Shown piece after piece: positions 1 through 11,100 of a DNA stretch of 64,000 bases (position 1 is the first letter of the stretch; the number at the start of each line of letters is the position of its first letter). Location: positions 67,280,871-67,344,870 of the forward strand of contig NC_083579.1 in assembly GCF_027579695.1 (NCBI RefSeq), in the 5' to 3' direction. Source of the DNA: Neoarius graeffei (taxonomy: Eukaryota; Chordata; Actinopteri; Siluriformes; Ariidae). The position numbers were made by a program, and so were the translations under genes. Under the pieces are notes generated by a model, which made no database searches, was not told the DNA's origin, and was given only the letters and a program-made list of their open reading frames with translations.

Positions 1-295
1 AGCTAGCGCACTCGGGCAGGCTGGGAGCTAGTGCGCTCGCTCCCAGCCTGCCCGAGCTAGCGCGCTCGCTCCCAGCCTGCCTGAGCGCTCTAGCTCAGTA
101 AACTAGTAAATACAGTAAAGGAAAAACTTGAGACTGAAAGGTTTTAACAGTCATCCAAATGACTGAACGTAAACATTGCTACAGTAACATGCCAGCTACT
201 ATGTTGTTGACATTAACTAGCTTGACCTTCAAAATGGCGGACACCGGGGCGTCACGTGACCTGTGACGTCACGTCGAAATCCTCTATAAGCCCTC
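1..295. mobile_element. Palindromic MITE, ISL2EU-like, cut by the window edge
   Basis: The first 90 bases are a self-complementary core rich in AGCTAGCGC and CCCAGCCTG. Positions about 94-214 match 27626-27745 of the element at 27276-28403 almost base for base. The right end (about 220-295) is the reverse complement of that element's left terminus, including the stretch AAAATGGCGGACACCGGGGC, and stops at a degraded copy of the terminal GTGAAAAACCTCA. This copy is therefore a foldback derivative without coding sequence. Its left arm lies outside the window. The superfamily call rests on the better copy. Confidence 0.6.
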
Positions 296-572
296 AGCTG
301 TCACTGCAAGACACACACCATTAATATGACCGTGTGATCACTTTGCCATTCACCATTCGCCTTGCCCTCCATTCAGAAACTGGCGCTCAACCACACCCCC
401 GCTGTCACAGTTTGTTTGGGGTGTTTTACATTAATAAGGCAAAAAAAAAAAACCTACAGCTTGCCATTACTTAGAAACCAGATGGCACAAACTCCTCTGT
501 CCTAAAAACTGGATTCGTTCATATTAGTAGTGGACAAACGTGTACTACTTATCTAATCTTGCACTACATATA
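296..572. other. Unassigned intergenic DNA
   Basis: I see no open reading frame, terminal repeat or RNA-like structure here. An A-rich run lies at about 440-451. Confidence 0.5.
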
Positions 573-2193
573 CAGTGGCATGCAAAAGTTTGGGCACCTG
601 TACTGAAAATGTCTGTTACTGTGAATAGTTAAGTGAGCAGAAATGAACTGATCACCAAAAGGCATAAAGGTAAAGACGATACATTTCTTTTCAGTGTTTT
701 CTGCAAGATTTGTGTATTATTTTTGTTTTGTACAATTGGAGAGTGAAAAAAAGAAAAGGAACACCATGCGAAAGTTTGGGCACCCCAATACATTTGAGTT
801 TTCAGGTAACTTTTTTACCAAGGTTCCAGACCTTAATTAGTTTATTGAGCTGTGGCGTGTTCAAATTCTTCATTAGGAAAGGTCAGATGATGCAGATTTC
901 AAAGCTGTATAAATTCTCTGACTCCTCAAACTTGTCCCTAAAATCAACAGCCATGGGCTCCTCTAAGCAACTCCCTCGCATTCTGAATAATAAAATAATT
1001 GATGCTCACAAAGCAGGAGAAGGCTACAAGAACGTAGCAAAGTGTTTTCAGGTAGCTGTTTCCTCAGATTGTAATGTTATTAAGAAATGGCAGTTAACAG
1101 AAACAGTGGAGATCAAGGTGAGGTCTGGAAGATGAAGAAAACTTTCTGAAAGAACTGCTCGTTGGATTGCTAGAAAGGCAAATAAAACCCCCTGTTTGAC
1201 TGCAAAAGACCTTCAGAAAGATTTAGCAGACCCTGGAGTGGTGGTGCACTGCTCTACTATGCAGCGACACCTGAACAAATATGACCTTCATGGTGAGTCA
1301 TCAGAAGAAAACCTTTCCTGCATCCTAGCCACAAAATTCAACGTCTGAAGTTTGCAAATGAACATCTAAATAAGCCTGATGCGTTTTGGAAACAAGTCCT
1401 GTGGACTGATGAAATCAAAATAGAACTTTTTGGCCACAATGTGCAAAGGTATGTTTGGAGAAAAAAGGGTGCCAAATTCCAGGAAAATAACACTTGTCCA
1501 ACTCTGAAGCATGGGTGTGGATCGATCATGCTTTGGGGTTGTGTTGCAGCCAGTGGCACAGGGCGCATTTCATTGGTCGAGGGAAGCATGGATTCGAATA
1601 AATACCAGCAAATTCTGGAAGCAAACATCACACCATCTGTAAAAAAGTTGAAGTTAAAAAGAGGATTGGTCCTACAATAAGACGATGATCCAAAACACAC
1701 CTCAAAATCTACAATGGAATACCTCAAGAGGCCCAAGCTGAAGGTTTTGCCCTGGCCCTCACAGTCCCTGACCTAAACATCATTTGAAAATCTGTGGATA
1801 GACCTCAAAAGAGCAGTGCATGTAAGACAGCCCAAGAAACTTGAAGAACTGGAAGCCTTTTGCAAGGACGAATGTATGAAAATCCCCCAGGGAAGAACTG
1901 AAAGATTATTAGCTGGCTACAAAGTGTTTACAAGCTGTGCTATTTGTCAAAGGGGGTGTTACTAGGTACTAACCATGCAGGGTGCCCAAACTTTTGCTTT
2001 GGGCCCTTTTCCTTTTTTGTAATTTTGAAAATGTAAAAGATGAAAATAAAAAAATTGTTTTTGCTTAAAATATAAAGGGAATGAGTCATCTTTAACTTTA
2101 TGCCTTTTGGAGATCATTTCATCTTCAACTTGCTTAATTGTTCACAGTAACAGCAATTTTGACCAGGGGTGCCCAAACTTTTGCATTTCACTG
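573..2193 (+). mobile_element. Tc1-like transposon, copy A
   Basis: The left end begins after TA (571-572) with CAGTGGCATGCAAAAGTTTG and the right end closes with the inverted form GGGTGCCCAAACTTTTGCAT near 2166-2193. The spacing of about 1.6 kb is normal for a Tc1 element. The transposase is broken by stop codons. The right-hand TA is not preserved. The same family occurs at 50754-52745 in the opposite orientation. Confidence 0.88.
953..1965 (+). pseudogene. Tc1 transposase pseudogene (copy A)
   Basis: Translated pieces cover nearly a whole Tc1 transposase: the N-terminal helix-turn-helix part (from MGSSKQLPRIL), the catalytic core with LWTDEIKIELFG (first Asp) and DDDPKHTS (second Asp), and the C-terminal part ([12 protein letters not shown]). 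A TGA follows the residues VRSGR near 1132, a frameshift lies near 1291-1340, and a TAA at 1678-1680 sits immediately before the second catalytic Asp. The third acidic residue region reads FENLW. The copy cannot make an active enzyme. The TAA is shared with the copy at 50754-52745. Confidence 0.85.
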
Positions 2194-3187
2194 GAAATAT
2201 CAGAATCTATATTGTTCAAGAGAGGGAGATTCACACCCCTACTTCTAGTTTTCTGCATATTAATATCTGCAAACACAAATCACACACATTTTGAAGGTTT
2301 GTTTTTAAATGTAACTGTACTGTTTTGGTGGCTGTTCATTCGCAAGATATTTATTATATTTGATACGATGTGCCACAGAAATGTATGCAAACGGTGTGAT
2401 TTTGATTTTGTAATGTCATGGTGTGCTGATTTGTCTGCATAGTGTTGGAAGCAAGTGCTTGTTGAAAGAGCTCACTTTTTAAATACTATTCCAGCCGGAT
2501 TTTTTTTTTTAAATATACATATTTAACAGTGCTTAAATTAAAATCAATCAGTGACTTAGTTTAAGCTTGTGGAACCTTTTGTAATACAGTTTTACCCACC
2601 ACCAGCATTAGTCTTGGCTGATTTTCATAACCAAATAGTTATGTCTTGCTACAGACCAGTGATCTAAGACTGGAAAGACCAGCGATCTAAGATCCAAACA
2701 TGACTTCCTTTAAAACATGCTCAGAGTGGAACAGGATCTTTCTAATTCCTTGCTTCTCCCCTGAATTCCCCTTATTGGGATTTAAACTCCACTGTAGTGT
2801 TTTTTCTCTTAAACAGTTAAGTATCTTGTTTTGATAAGCAAATCGGAGGCATTTTAATTCAGCATAGTTTCACCTTCAAGTCACGTAATCATGTATTAAA
2901 GCAGTGGTTCAGACATTCCAGGGGTGCAGATAGACAAAGCATCACCACAGGAGCAGCACAACAGTATTTACTGGGGTCTTCAGAGGTTTGTCCATGGAAA
3001 AGAAATGTCCGTGCTCATGTGGAGCCACATGCCAAAGTTCACCCTCAAGAACCAGCAAAGCATTCCAAGATATACAGATATAAATTGCATCTTGGATTAA
3101 AAAAAAAAAAAAAAAAAACCAAAAAAGTACAAGGCTGAACGGAGACCATGTCATTTCAGTTGAAATATCTCAAGATATACAATAAGT
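2194..3187. other. Unassigned DNA upstream of btbd7
   Basis: No gene or clear repeat was found. A poly-A run lies at about 3099-3117. Any non-coding first exon and promoter of btbd7 could lie here or left of the window, but nothing in the sequence identifies them. Confidence 0.4.
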
Positions 3188-3578
3188 CCAAAAGTATGTG
3201 GATATCTGACTATCAGACCATTATGTACCCATTCCAAAACCATGGGCATCGCTGATCTAATGGTGTCTTCAAGGAAGGCTTTCCACTAGATTTTGGAGTA
3301 TGGCGGTGGGGATTTGCCCATTCAAGCACAAGAGAATTAGTCAGGTTAGGCACTGATGTCAAGTGAAATGACCTGGTGTGAAGTCGGCATTCCGGTTCAT
3401 CCCAGAGGTATTCAGTGAGGTTGAGGTCAAGGTTCAGGATACCCAAGGTCTTCCATAGCAACCTTGGCAAACCATGGCTTTATGAACCTTAATTTGGTCA
3501 TGCTGGAACTTGAGTTTCATGAAGAGAAATTTTAATATTGTGATGGTCAGGTGTCCACATACATTTGGGCAATAGTAT
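3188..3578 (-). mobile_element. Degenerate Tc1-like transposon 3' fragment
   Basis: On the minus strand the segment reads WKTLGILNLDLNLTEYLWDEPECRL, which resembles the C-terminal end of a Tc1/mariner transposase around the third catalytic Glu. It is bounded by the inverted motifs AAGTCCAAAAGTATGTGGAT and GTCCACATACATTTGGGCAA. Most of the element is deleted. Confidence 0.6.
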
Positions 3579-4395
3579 AGTTTACACCATAGTGTTCATG
3601 GTATTGCATTGTGGTTTTCATTTATATATAGTCAGTATTTTAATGGAAAACCTTACAAAACATTTTAATATATTTTTGCATGTACAGTTATATAATATGC
3701 ACACTGTGTGACATCAGTGGGTCACATTCCCCATATATTGAGAACCCTAAATGGACATGTTGACATTACTGCCATCCTATGCCTTGAACACACTGTAGTA
3801 CATATTTATAATTCAGGGATTATTGGAACCTCTGAAATGTATGCCAGGAACATACTGCATGTGTAACATAGTTGATGCCTACAAACTTTGCAGAGTGGAT
3901 GTATAAATCCTTTGTCAGGAAATGTTTCCACACATTTGTCGTTGTTTCCTGTTAATGCACTGAGTCAGGCACTCGTGTTGTCTGGAAACTATTGAAGGGA
4001 TACGGATGGAGAAATGAGTCAAATTTTACTGGTGAACTCCTATGCTAGTGCTGTGTGATGAAAAAGATAGCATGTGCACGCTTAAATTTAATTTGAAAAC
4101 TAAATGAAGAGGAAATTGGAAATACAACTCCATTTGTAAACCAAGTGACCCAGTGTTTAGTCATGACCTCTAGTTTGGGAACTCTTGATATAAGGTGGTG
4201 TCTTTTCTCTGTATTGAGTGAAGTCAGGTTATTAAGCCAGTTAATTAAATCACATCCAATTAATTCTGGCTCACTGATACCAGGCTGGGTACTCTGAAAT
4301 CAGAAACCTTGGGTTATCTTGATTAGTTTAAGACTGTAGTCAATGATTAGTTTACCAGTGACTCAGTTGTCCCCTTTGTCACCTTTTATCTACAG
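3579..4395. other. Unassigned DNA before the first btbd7 coding exon
   Basis: No repeat or reading frame is recognisable. A pyrimidine-rich tract ending in TACAG at 4391-4395 is a plausible splice acceptor for the exon that carries the btbd7 start codon. Confidence 0.4.
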
Positions 4396-4543
4396 CAGAC
4401 ATGGCTATTTTGTCCTTGACTTCAAGTGTGACTCCAGTCCAGGCACTAATTTCCAGAGAAGGCAGCTGAGGAAGCAAGCTCCTTGCTGGGCCGTAATGAC
4501 GAGGAGGCAAGTGAAGAAGTGACTAGGAAGAGGGAGAAAGAAG
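4396..4543 (+). other. btbd7: btbd7 probable 5' UTR part of the first coding exon
   Basis: A candidate acceptor (pyrimidine tract then TACAG) ends at 4395 and the start codon is at 4544. The sequence between has no in-frame upstream ATG continuing into the gene. The acceptor is inferred from consensus only; the exon could instead begin at a transcription start. Confidence 0.4.
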
Positions 4544-7500
4544 ATGGGAGCCAATGTTTCCAACTACCCACACTCATGCTCTCCACGCTTTGGTGGAACC
4601 GCACAAGCTCAGCAGACCTTCATTGGTGGGTATTGTAAATAATCATTCAAGTTAGGAAACTGTGTGGAACTGCATGTATAATCCACTTTTGTTGAAGTAC
4701 TCATCAGCGAAATGTCAGATTGCACCAAATTATATATTCCTCTTGACAGTCCAGAGACGTTTTCTAAACAGTTAAGACTTTCATAGAACCTCACTCACTG
4801 ATGAAACTGTAAATTGAGTGTTTCAGGGCAGCTTTGATTACCAGTGAATAAACACTGGATGTAGAAAAAAGAAATGAAATATATTTGGTTCAGTGCATTG
4901 CCTGGTTATGGAGAATGCAAGAAGGATAGCAAAGCTCACAGATTTTTCTTGATGATTAACTTTGGCATATGAAATTTGGTGACATTTCTGTAATGATTTA
5001 AATTCCCCACTGTGGAAAGTGCAGTTCAATTACCAGTGAAATGGAGCTGGAGACTGTGATTAACAGAGTGTCACCAAAACCATTAAGAGAAGAAACTGCT
5101 AATGTGCTGTGGAAGCCTGCTCAACTGCTTGCTTTTTTTGGGAGTAGCTCATGATCAGGTCAGACAAGTTCAAGGAAAATGTGTTCACGCAGCCGAAATG
5201 GCTGGTAATTCCGTGTTTTAAAGACACAGGAGGCTGTAAATGAATGGCAGAGGACAAGCATTGTATGTTAGAGGTCATTGTTTATTTCAGTAAATTGAAT
5301 TTAAAGGCTTGATTTTTATTGAGACTACGGTCACAGTACAATACAAACCACTGCAATCCTCACTGATGGACACATTTATTTCCTTTTATTTTTCTGTGTC
5401 TGTCCCAATTCATTTGTATGAAACAAAATACTAAGACAAATATTGGGGGGGGTGGTCGGCTTGGAGAGCACGCTAATCATGCCATTCCTTCCAGAAGGCA
5501 AGAATCATCTACTGTAAGGTTTAAGTTTCATGGGAATCTATGACTTTTTATAAGTTGCAGCTGTTTAAGCCAACCAAGCTCAGTTCCAAAGGATTCATTT
5601 TCTTCTTGCAACCATAGTATTTTTGAATGAAAAATTTACTTTAGATAATTATTGCAGTTCAGACTGTTGCACATGTTTTAGCATCAATTCAAGTTGGAGA
5701 CTCGTTCACAAAATAGAATGTGTACTGTTCAACTTCCTTCCTACCAAATTTGATTTCTAGGTTGTAAAGTCTCTGTAAAAAGTTAGGGGTCGCTGCTTGG
5801 ACCCCTAATATTGGCCCCTTTCTCATAATGCTGCGTACAAAAAAATTTTTTTTTTTTAAACAATCATGCACACAGGCATCATTCTTTTCGCTCAGAAAAG
5901 AATGCAGGTGTGGTATCTAAATTAATTAGTGCATTGGATGGGACACATGATAAAATGTAAACTATGCATAGTAAACTTGCATGTATGACGTTTTAAGGCT
6001 AATGAGGGGTACAGAATTATTACAGCATTGTTTGTCTGATCCTGTCAGGAACGTCATTGTACTCGCAGCAGAGTTACACGTGGGAGCCAAAGATCTACAG
6101 CCTGGAGCATGGTGGCCATGACCGTGTTCCTGAAAGGAAGAAGAAGAGCTCTGGCCTGGCCACGCTGAAGCGCCGCTTCATCCGCCGCCGCAGGGCGAGC
6201 CGCTCAGCCGACCATGCACGGCACATGCGTGAATTGCTCTCAGGTTGGCATGTTTGTGATGCCAATGCCCTAGTGGAGGAGTACGAGGGCACAGCTGCCC
6301 TCAAAGAGCTGAATCTGGCCACGAGTCTGGCTCGGCCTGAAGCTGCCACCCTGCGATCCTGCATGGCCACCCTCTTCCAGCACAAACACTGTGCTGATGT
6401 GGACCTGCTCTTTCAGGATGCCTGCTTCCCTGCCCACCGTGCCATCCTGGCTGCCCGCTGCCCTTTCTTCAAGAGCTTGCTGTCATCGACAGGATCAGCC
6501 AATTCAAGCTACAATGGACCAGAGGTGCTACTTGATATGGGCACAGCAGGAATGGACGTCATGATGTTCTCTGCCCTGCTACATTTCTTGTACACGGGTG
6601 AACTGGGAGGTACCAACAGGGAGGCGGAAACACGGCTGAGGAACGTGGATGTCCTCAGGCAACTGAGTGAGGAGTTTGGCATGCCTAACCCTCTGGAGGA
6701 AGATATGAGGGTGCTGTTTCACTCCATGTACTACTATGACTCTGTACTCAGCTTCTGCTCTGAGCCTGAGAGTGTCGACGCTTATGATGCTGTAGGAGGG
6801 ATTAGCGGTGGAGGGATTGCTGGAGTTGGCATTGTAAAAAGTGATCAGTCAGCATCCCCAGAGGAGGACCTGAAAGCCCATAAGGCCGTGCTCTCGGCAC
6901 GCTCTCCTTTCTTCCGGAACCTTCTGCAGCGCCGTGTCCGAACCGGTGAAGAGCTAACGGAGAGAACACTACAAACACCTACACTCATTGTCCTGGACGA
7001 GTCAATCATCCCACGGAAGTACGCCAGGGTCATCTTGCACTGCATGTACACTGATGTTGTAGACCTAGCACTAGTGATGCGTGGCAGTCCTTCAATGGGC
7101 AGTCTGAGTGAAACGCAGTCCCTGGGGACGAGTAACACTGCTGGCAAGGGTGCTGTCCCTATACGCACAGAGGAAGCCATGGAGCTCTACCACATTGCCT
7201 TGTTTCTGGAGTTCAGTATGCTGGCACAAGGTAAGTGCTGTTTCACATGCACTAGGGCTGTAACAGCAATGACGTGCTATCTGTGTCTGTATCTGCTTGG
7301 TGCACGAGCAAACCTTAAGTGGGTGTGGCCTGTTTTTAATTAGATTAAATATGAACCCCACTATTATGCCTTAAGAAATGGTGGAAATGGTCTGTGAATT
7401 CTATAGCTCTGACTGTTTCATACCCACATGAAAGAAAAAAAGAACTCTTTTTGTTTTCCCTGAGATCCCAGTGCAAAAACACACATCTAGTCTCAACCAT

Positions 7501-8078
7501 TTTTAACAAGCATTCTTTAAAAAAAAAAAAAAAGTGTCTTCTATTTATATTGGTTTAGAACACCCCCCTTTCATACTGCATCATGCATTCATATTCGGTT
7601 CCATCTCTAAGTGTATCCCTAAAGATTTGTACACTCGGATTATGCCAATCAAGAGACGTTAGATGGAAGCATAACGATACGGGATCAGTTTTCCGTTTTT
7701 AAAGCTATATGGAGCACGTTGAGTGAGTTTAAGGAATGTCCTTGTCTTCTGTTGGTGAAATTTGTATTGTATGAAGTCCATCTGATGTAATTGTTTCTCT
7801 TTCTACAACTCATTGCCTACCCAAACATTTAGCAAATAATGGATTTCCCAAAAAAAGTGACTCTTACTGCTTAGTCATCAAGAGATTTGTTTTTCCTCTG
7901 ACACCAAGTAGGGAATAGATTTCAGGGATTGACATCAGATTTTTACGAATTAGGAGCCTGTGGATATCTCTGGGGGCTTAATGCTGAAACAAAAGCTCTT
8001 TTATGGCTGTCTCGAACACTCTTTTAGCCCACTCAGCATTTCCATATGGCCTTATTCTTTTGGTATCACCCCCCCCCC

Positions 8079-8149
<71 letters not shown>

Positions 8150-11100
8150 TAGACTACATTTCCAAACCTAAAGCTACGCTCATTGCCTCCCTACCATTTT
8201 CTCTTTCGCTTTTCTGCTCAGTAATTTCCCAGTTCTGGTTTCTCTTGGATTGTTTATTCAAGCTTGACCTGTAGCAGTAGGTCAGCACACAGGCCTGGGA
8301 GGAGTCTTTTCTATGTGAAAAGTCTCCCTCCCTTCGCTCCTTCTCGTGTGTGTAATTGTTTTAAGATTTAATCCGCTTTTGTTCCATTCATGAACTTGCA
8401 GTGAGGGTTTTCTTTGTTGTAGATCCCAGCTTATTGCCCATGTTCTTTGTGTGCCAGAAAAATGAATACGACTCGTAGTAGCCCTCCATCTGTAAACAAT
8501 GAAAACAACTAATACACTTTTTTTCATAAGCCTGTGTTTAGCTCACTGTTGAATAAATAGATGAGCAATATGGGAAGGTTTGAATATGTCTTCAGAACTG
8601 TGGGTTTTGTTTTTTTTTTTTTTTTGGACAGCTTGTCTTGCTGTGAAATTTAGCCTTTTTTTTTTCCAAGTTAATGCTTCTTTGGTCAATATTTTCATGC
8701 TTTTGAAGATGAGAAGTAAATTTACTTTCATTGGATTTGAGTGATAAGCTGATATTCATGATGCCTTCAAAGGCACCGTCACTGACAGGAAATGCATTAC
8801 TTTTGTGGATAAGGAGAAGTAACAGACTGTGTTCCCCAGTGGGGATTTTTTTTTTTTTGCATTTATTAAAGTGCACAAAATTTGATGATGCACATGTTCG
8901 AGTAGTATCCAATAAAGATACAATGTCGCACTGACAGGCAATAGACAAACCGGTAAAATGGCAGAATTTTGCTTTGCTTAAACCCTCCTGTGTTTAGCTG
9001 GGACAGGTAATTCATCTCTCTTGATTTGATTTAGAGCAATACAGTTGCAAGTGTGATTTGATGTGGGTTTTTTTCTTTTACATATCTAAAATATCCTAGC
9101 TCGGTTGGTGTAGGCAGATGTAAGGGTGTAATGAAGTTTATGGAGTGTGCCTGTGACTATAATTTGCAATTCCCATTTTTATTTTTGAGTCACAATAGTG
9201 AAAGAATCATCTTTTGCTATATAAGTGTCATCCCTAAAAATGGTTTTGTTTCATATTTAGAATCAGGGGTGGAGCCAAGGGGTGGCCAGTGGTGGCCAAG
9301 GCCACCCTAAATTAATGTCTGGCTGCCTCTCCGGCCACCCCAACATTGCTTTGTCGGCAACTTTTTTGCGGAACTGTCTCTGTAGGCAATTGTTCCCATA
9401 CGAACGCAATTCAACCACGCACTCTCAAACCAGTAGTTTTCCACCCAAACAGTAGGTGGTGGTAATACACTCAACTTGAATATCAACCAACACAATTACA
9501 GAAGAACAAGTAGCTGTCTATAGATGACTTGCAACCACATGATCAAAATGTGCTACGTCATGAGCGTCCACCATGATGGTGGATATACAAAGCAACTATA
9601 AGATGGTAGCTGCTGAAAGCGTGTCTGTAAACAGTGCTGAATTTTCAGTATTACCACGATTTCAACGATTGAGCGAAGATGGATATGTGTGGTTTTGACC
9701 CATATTTTAAAAAGTCAGACTTTTCTGAAGATAAGATGCTTCTACCGACCAAGTACGAATACAGGTGATTTCGTCCAAAGCCTTTTTCATACGCACGATC
9801 AGTTATTTTATATTTCAGGTATTTGTTCGAAAAAAGGAGGAATTCTCAATGGGATTTGACTGAAGCAAAACGTTTCTTAACGCAAATGAGTGCCATAGTA
9901 TAGATCATGTTAAATCTTTAGGCGCCAAGCAGCACTCTTGCGGGGGCTTCGTTCACGAATCCCGGGCCGAGGCGCAGTCCTACTGACCCGAGACCATGCT
10001 TTTTCGGGGGAGCTTAGAGGGAGGTGCCTGTAAAATTTGGCTTCACTATGAGCTCCGTTGGCAGAGTTATTAATTTTTAAAGCCAGCCGGATCATGTTAA
10101 ATATTTAGGTGCGGAGCAGTGCTCTCGTGGGGGCTTCGTTCACGAACACCGGCATACCTGAAATATAAAATAATTGATAGTGCGTATGAAAAAGGCTTTG
10201 GATGAAATGTCTTAACTATTGGATGAAGCGTCCTGATCCCCTTGTCTCCTCACCATACTAAGCCTCATAGTTTCCTCTGATGGACAGAATTCTAAAAAAA
10301 AATCGGAATGTGCCACTGTCAGAAGTATAAGTACCCTTTTTTTTTTTTAAATAATATTTAATTGTTGTGCGAGCTTTATCACCAATTAAAAAGGCACAAT
10401 TTTCACAACTGCTTAAGGGTTTTTTTTGTTGTTGATGTTTTTTAAATTGGCTTAGTAATATATTAAGCTTATTATGCAAGTCTTCATGATGTAATTCTAC
10501 ATGGCAGTCACTGCCTGCCCAAATTAATGAATGAGTGACCAAGAAACACCACAAGACCTACAGTGACTTGGCACACAGAAAAATGAGAACAAGAAGATAT
10601 CAGTTTATGTGCCACCCCTGTGTGAACAATGGTCTGTCTGGCCACCCCTAGAAAAATTGCCTGGCTCTGCCACTGTTTAGAATGCTGATATGTGAACTGC
10701 GCAGCAAAGGGTGAAATAAAGATCTGTGCAAAACTATGACTTTCATTCAGGGCATGTTGGGCAGCCAATGACTAATCTGAGTTTCAGTTGGATTGAAAGG
10801 TGGGTTTTAAACACCCCCAGGTGTTGTCTAGTACAACCTCAAATCAGGAACAGTCGGGACGGTATGGAAAATGTGAATAAAATAAAACTATGATTTCTAA
10901 ATTTACACTGACTTGTATTTCAGTGCAGACAGAATGAACACACTGTTGTCTGGTCAACTTCATTTCATTTGTTAATATACATCTATTCCTGTGTTTCAGG
11001 CCTGCAACACATTCCAAACAAAGTTAGGATGGGGTCAATTTAGGGCAAGTAATGAGGTAAAACTAAGTAATGTGATTTGAAACAGGTGATCGTAATCATT

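Noticed and set aside
6095-6385. Minus-strand frames opposite btbd7 exon 2 (also 6845-7180)
   Set aside because: They are shadows of a GC-rich, conserved coding exon.
7960-8274. Frame across the CA/TA microsatellite
   Set aside because: Low-complexity translation (HTHTHIYIYIY) of simple sequence.
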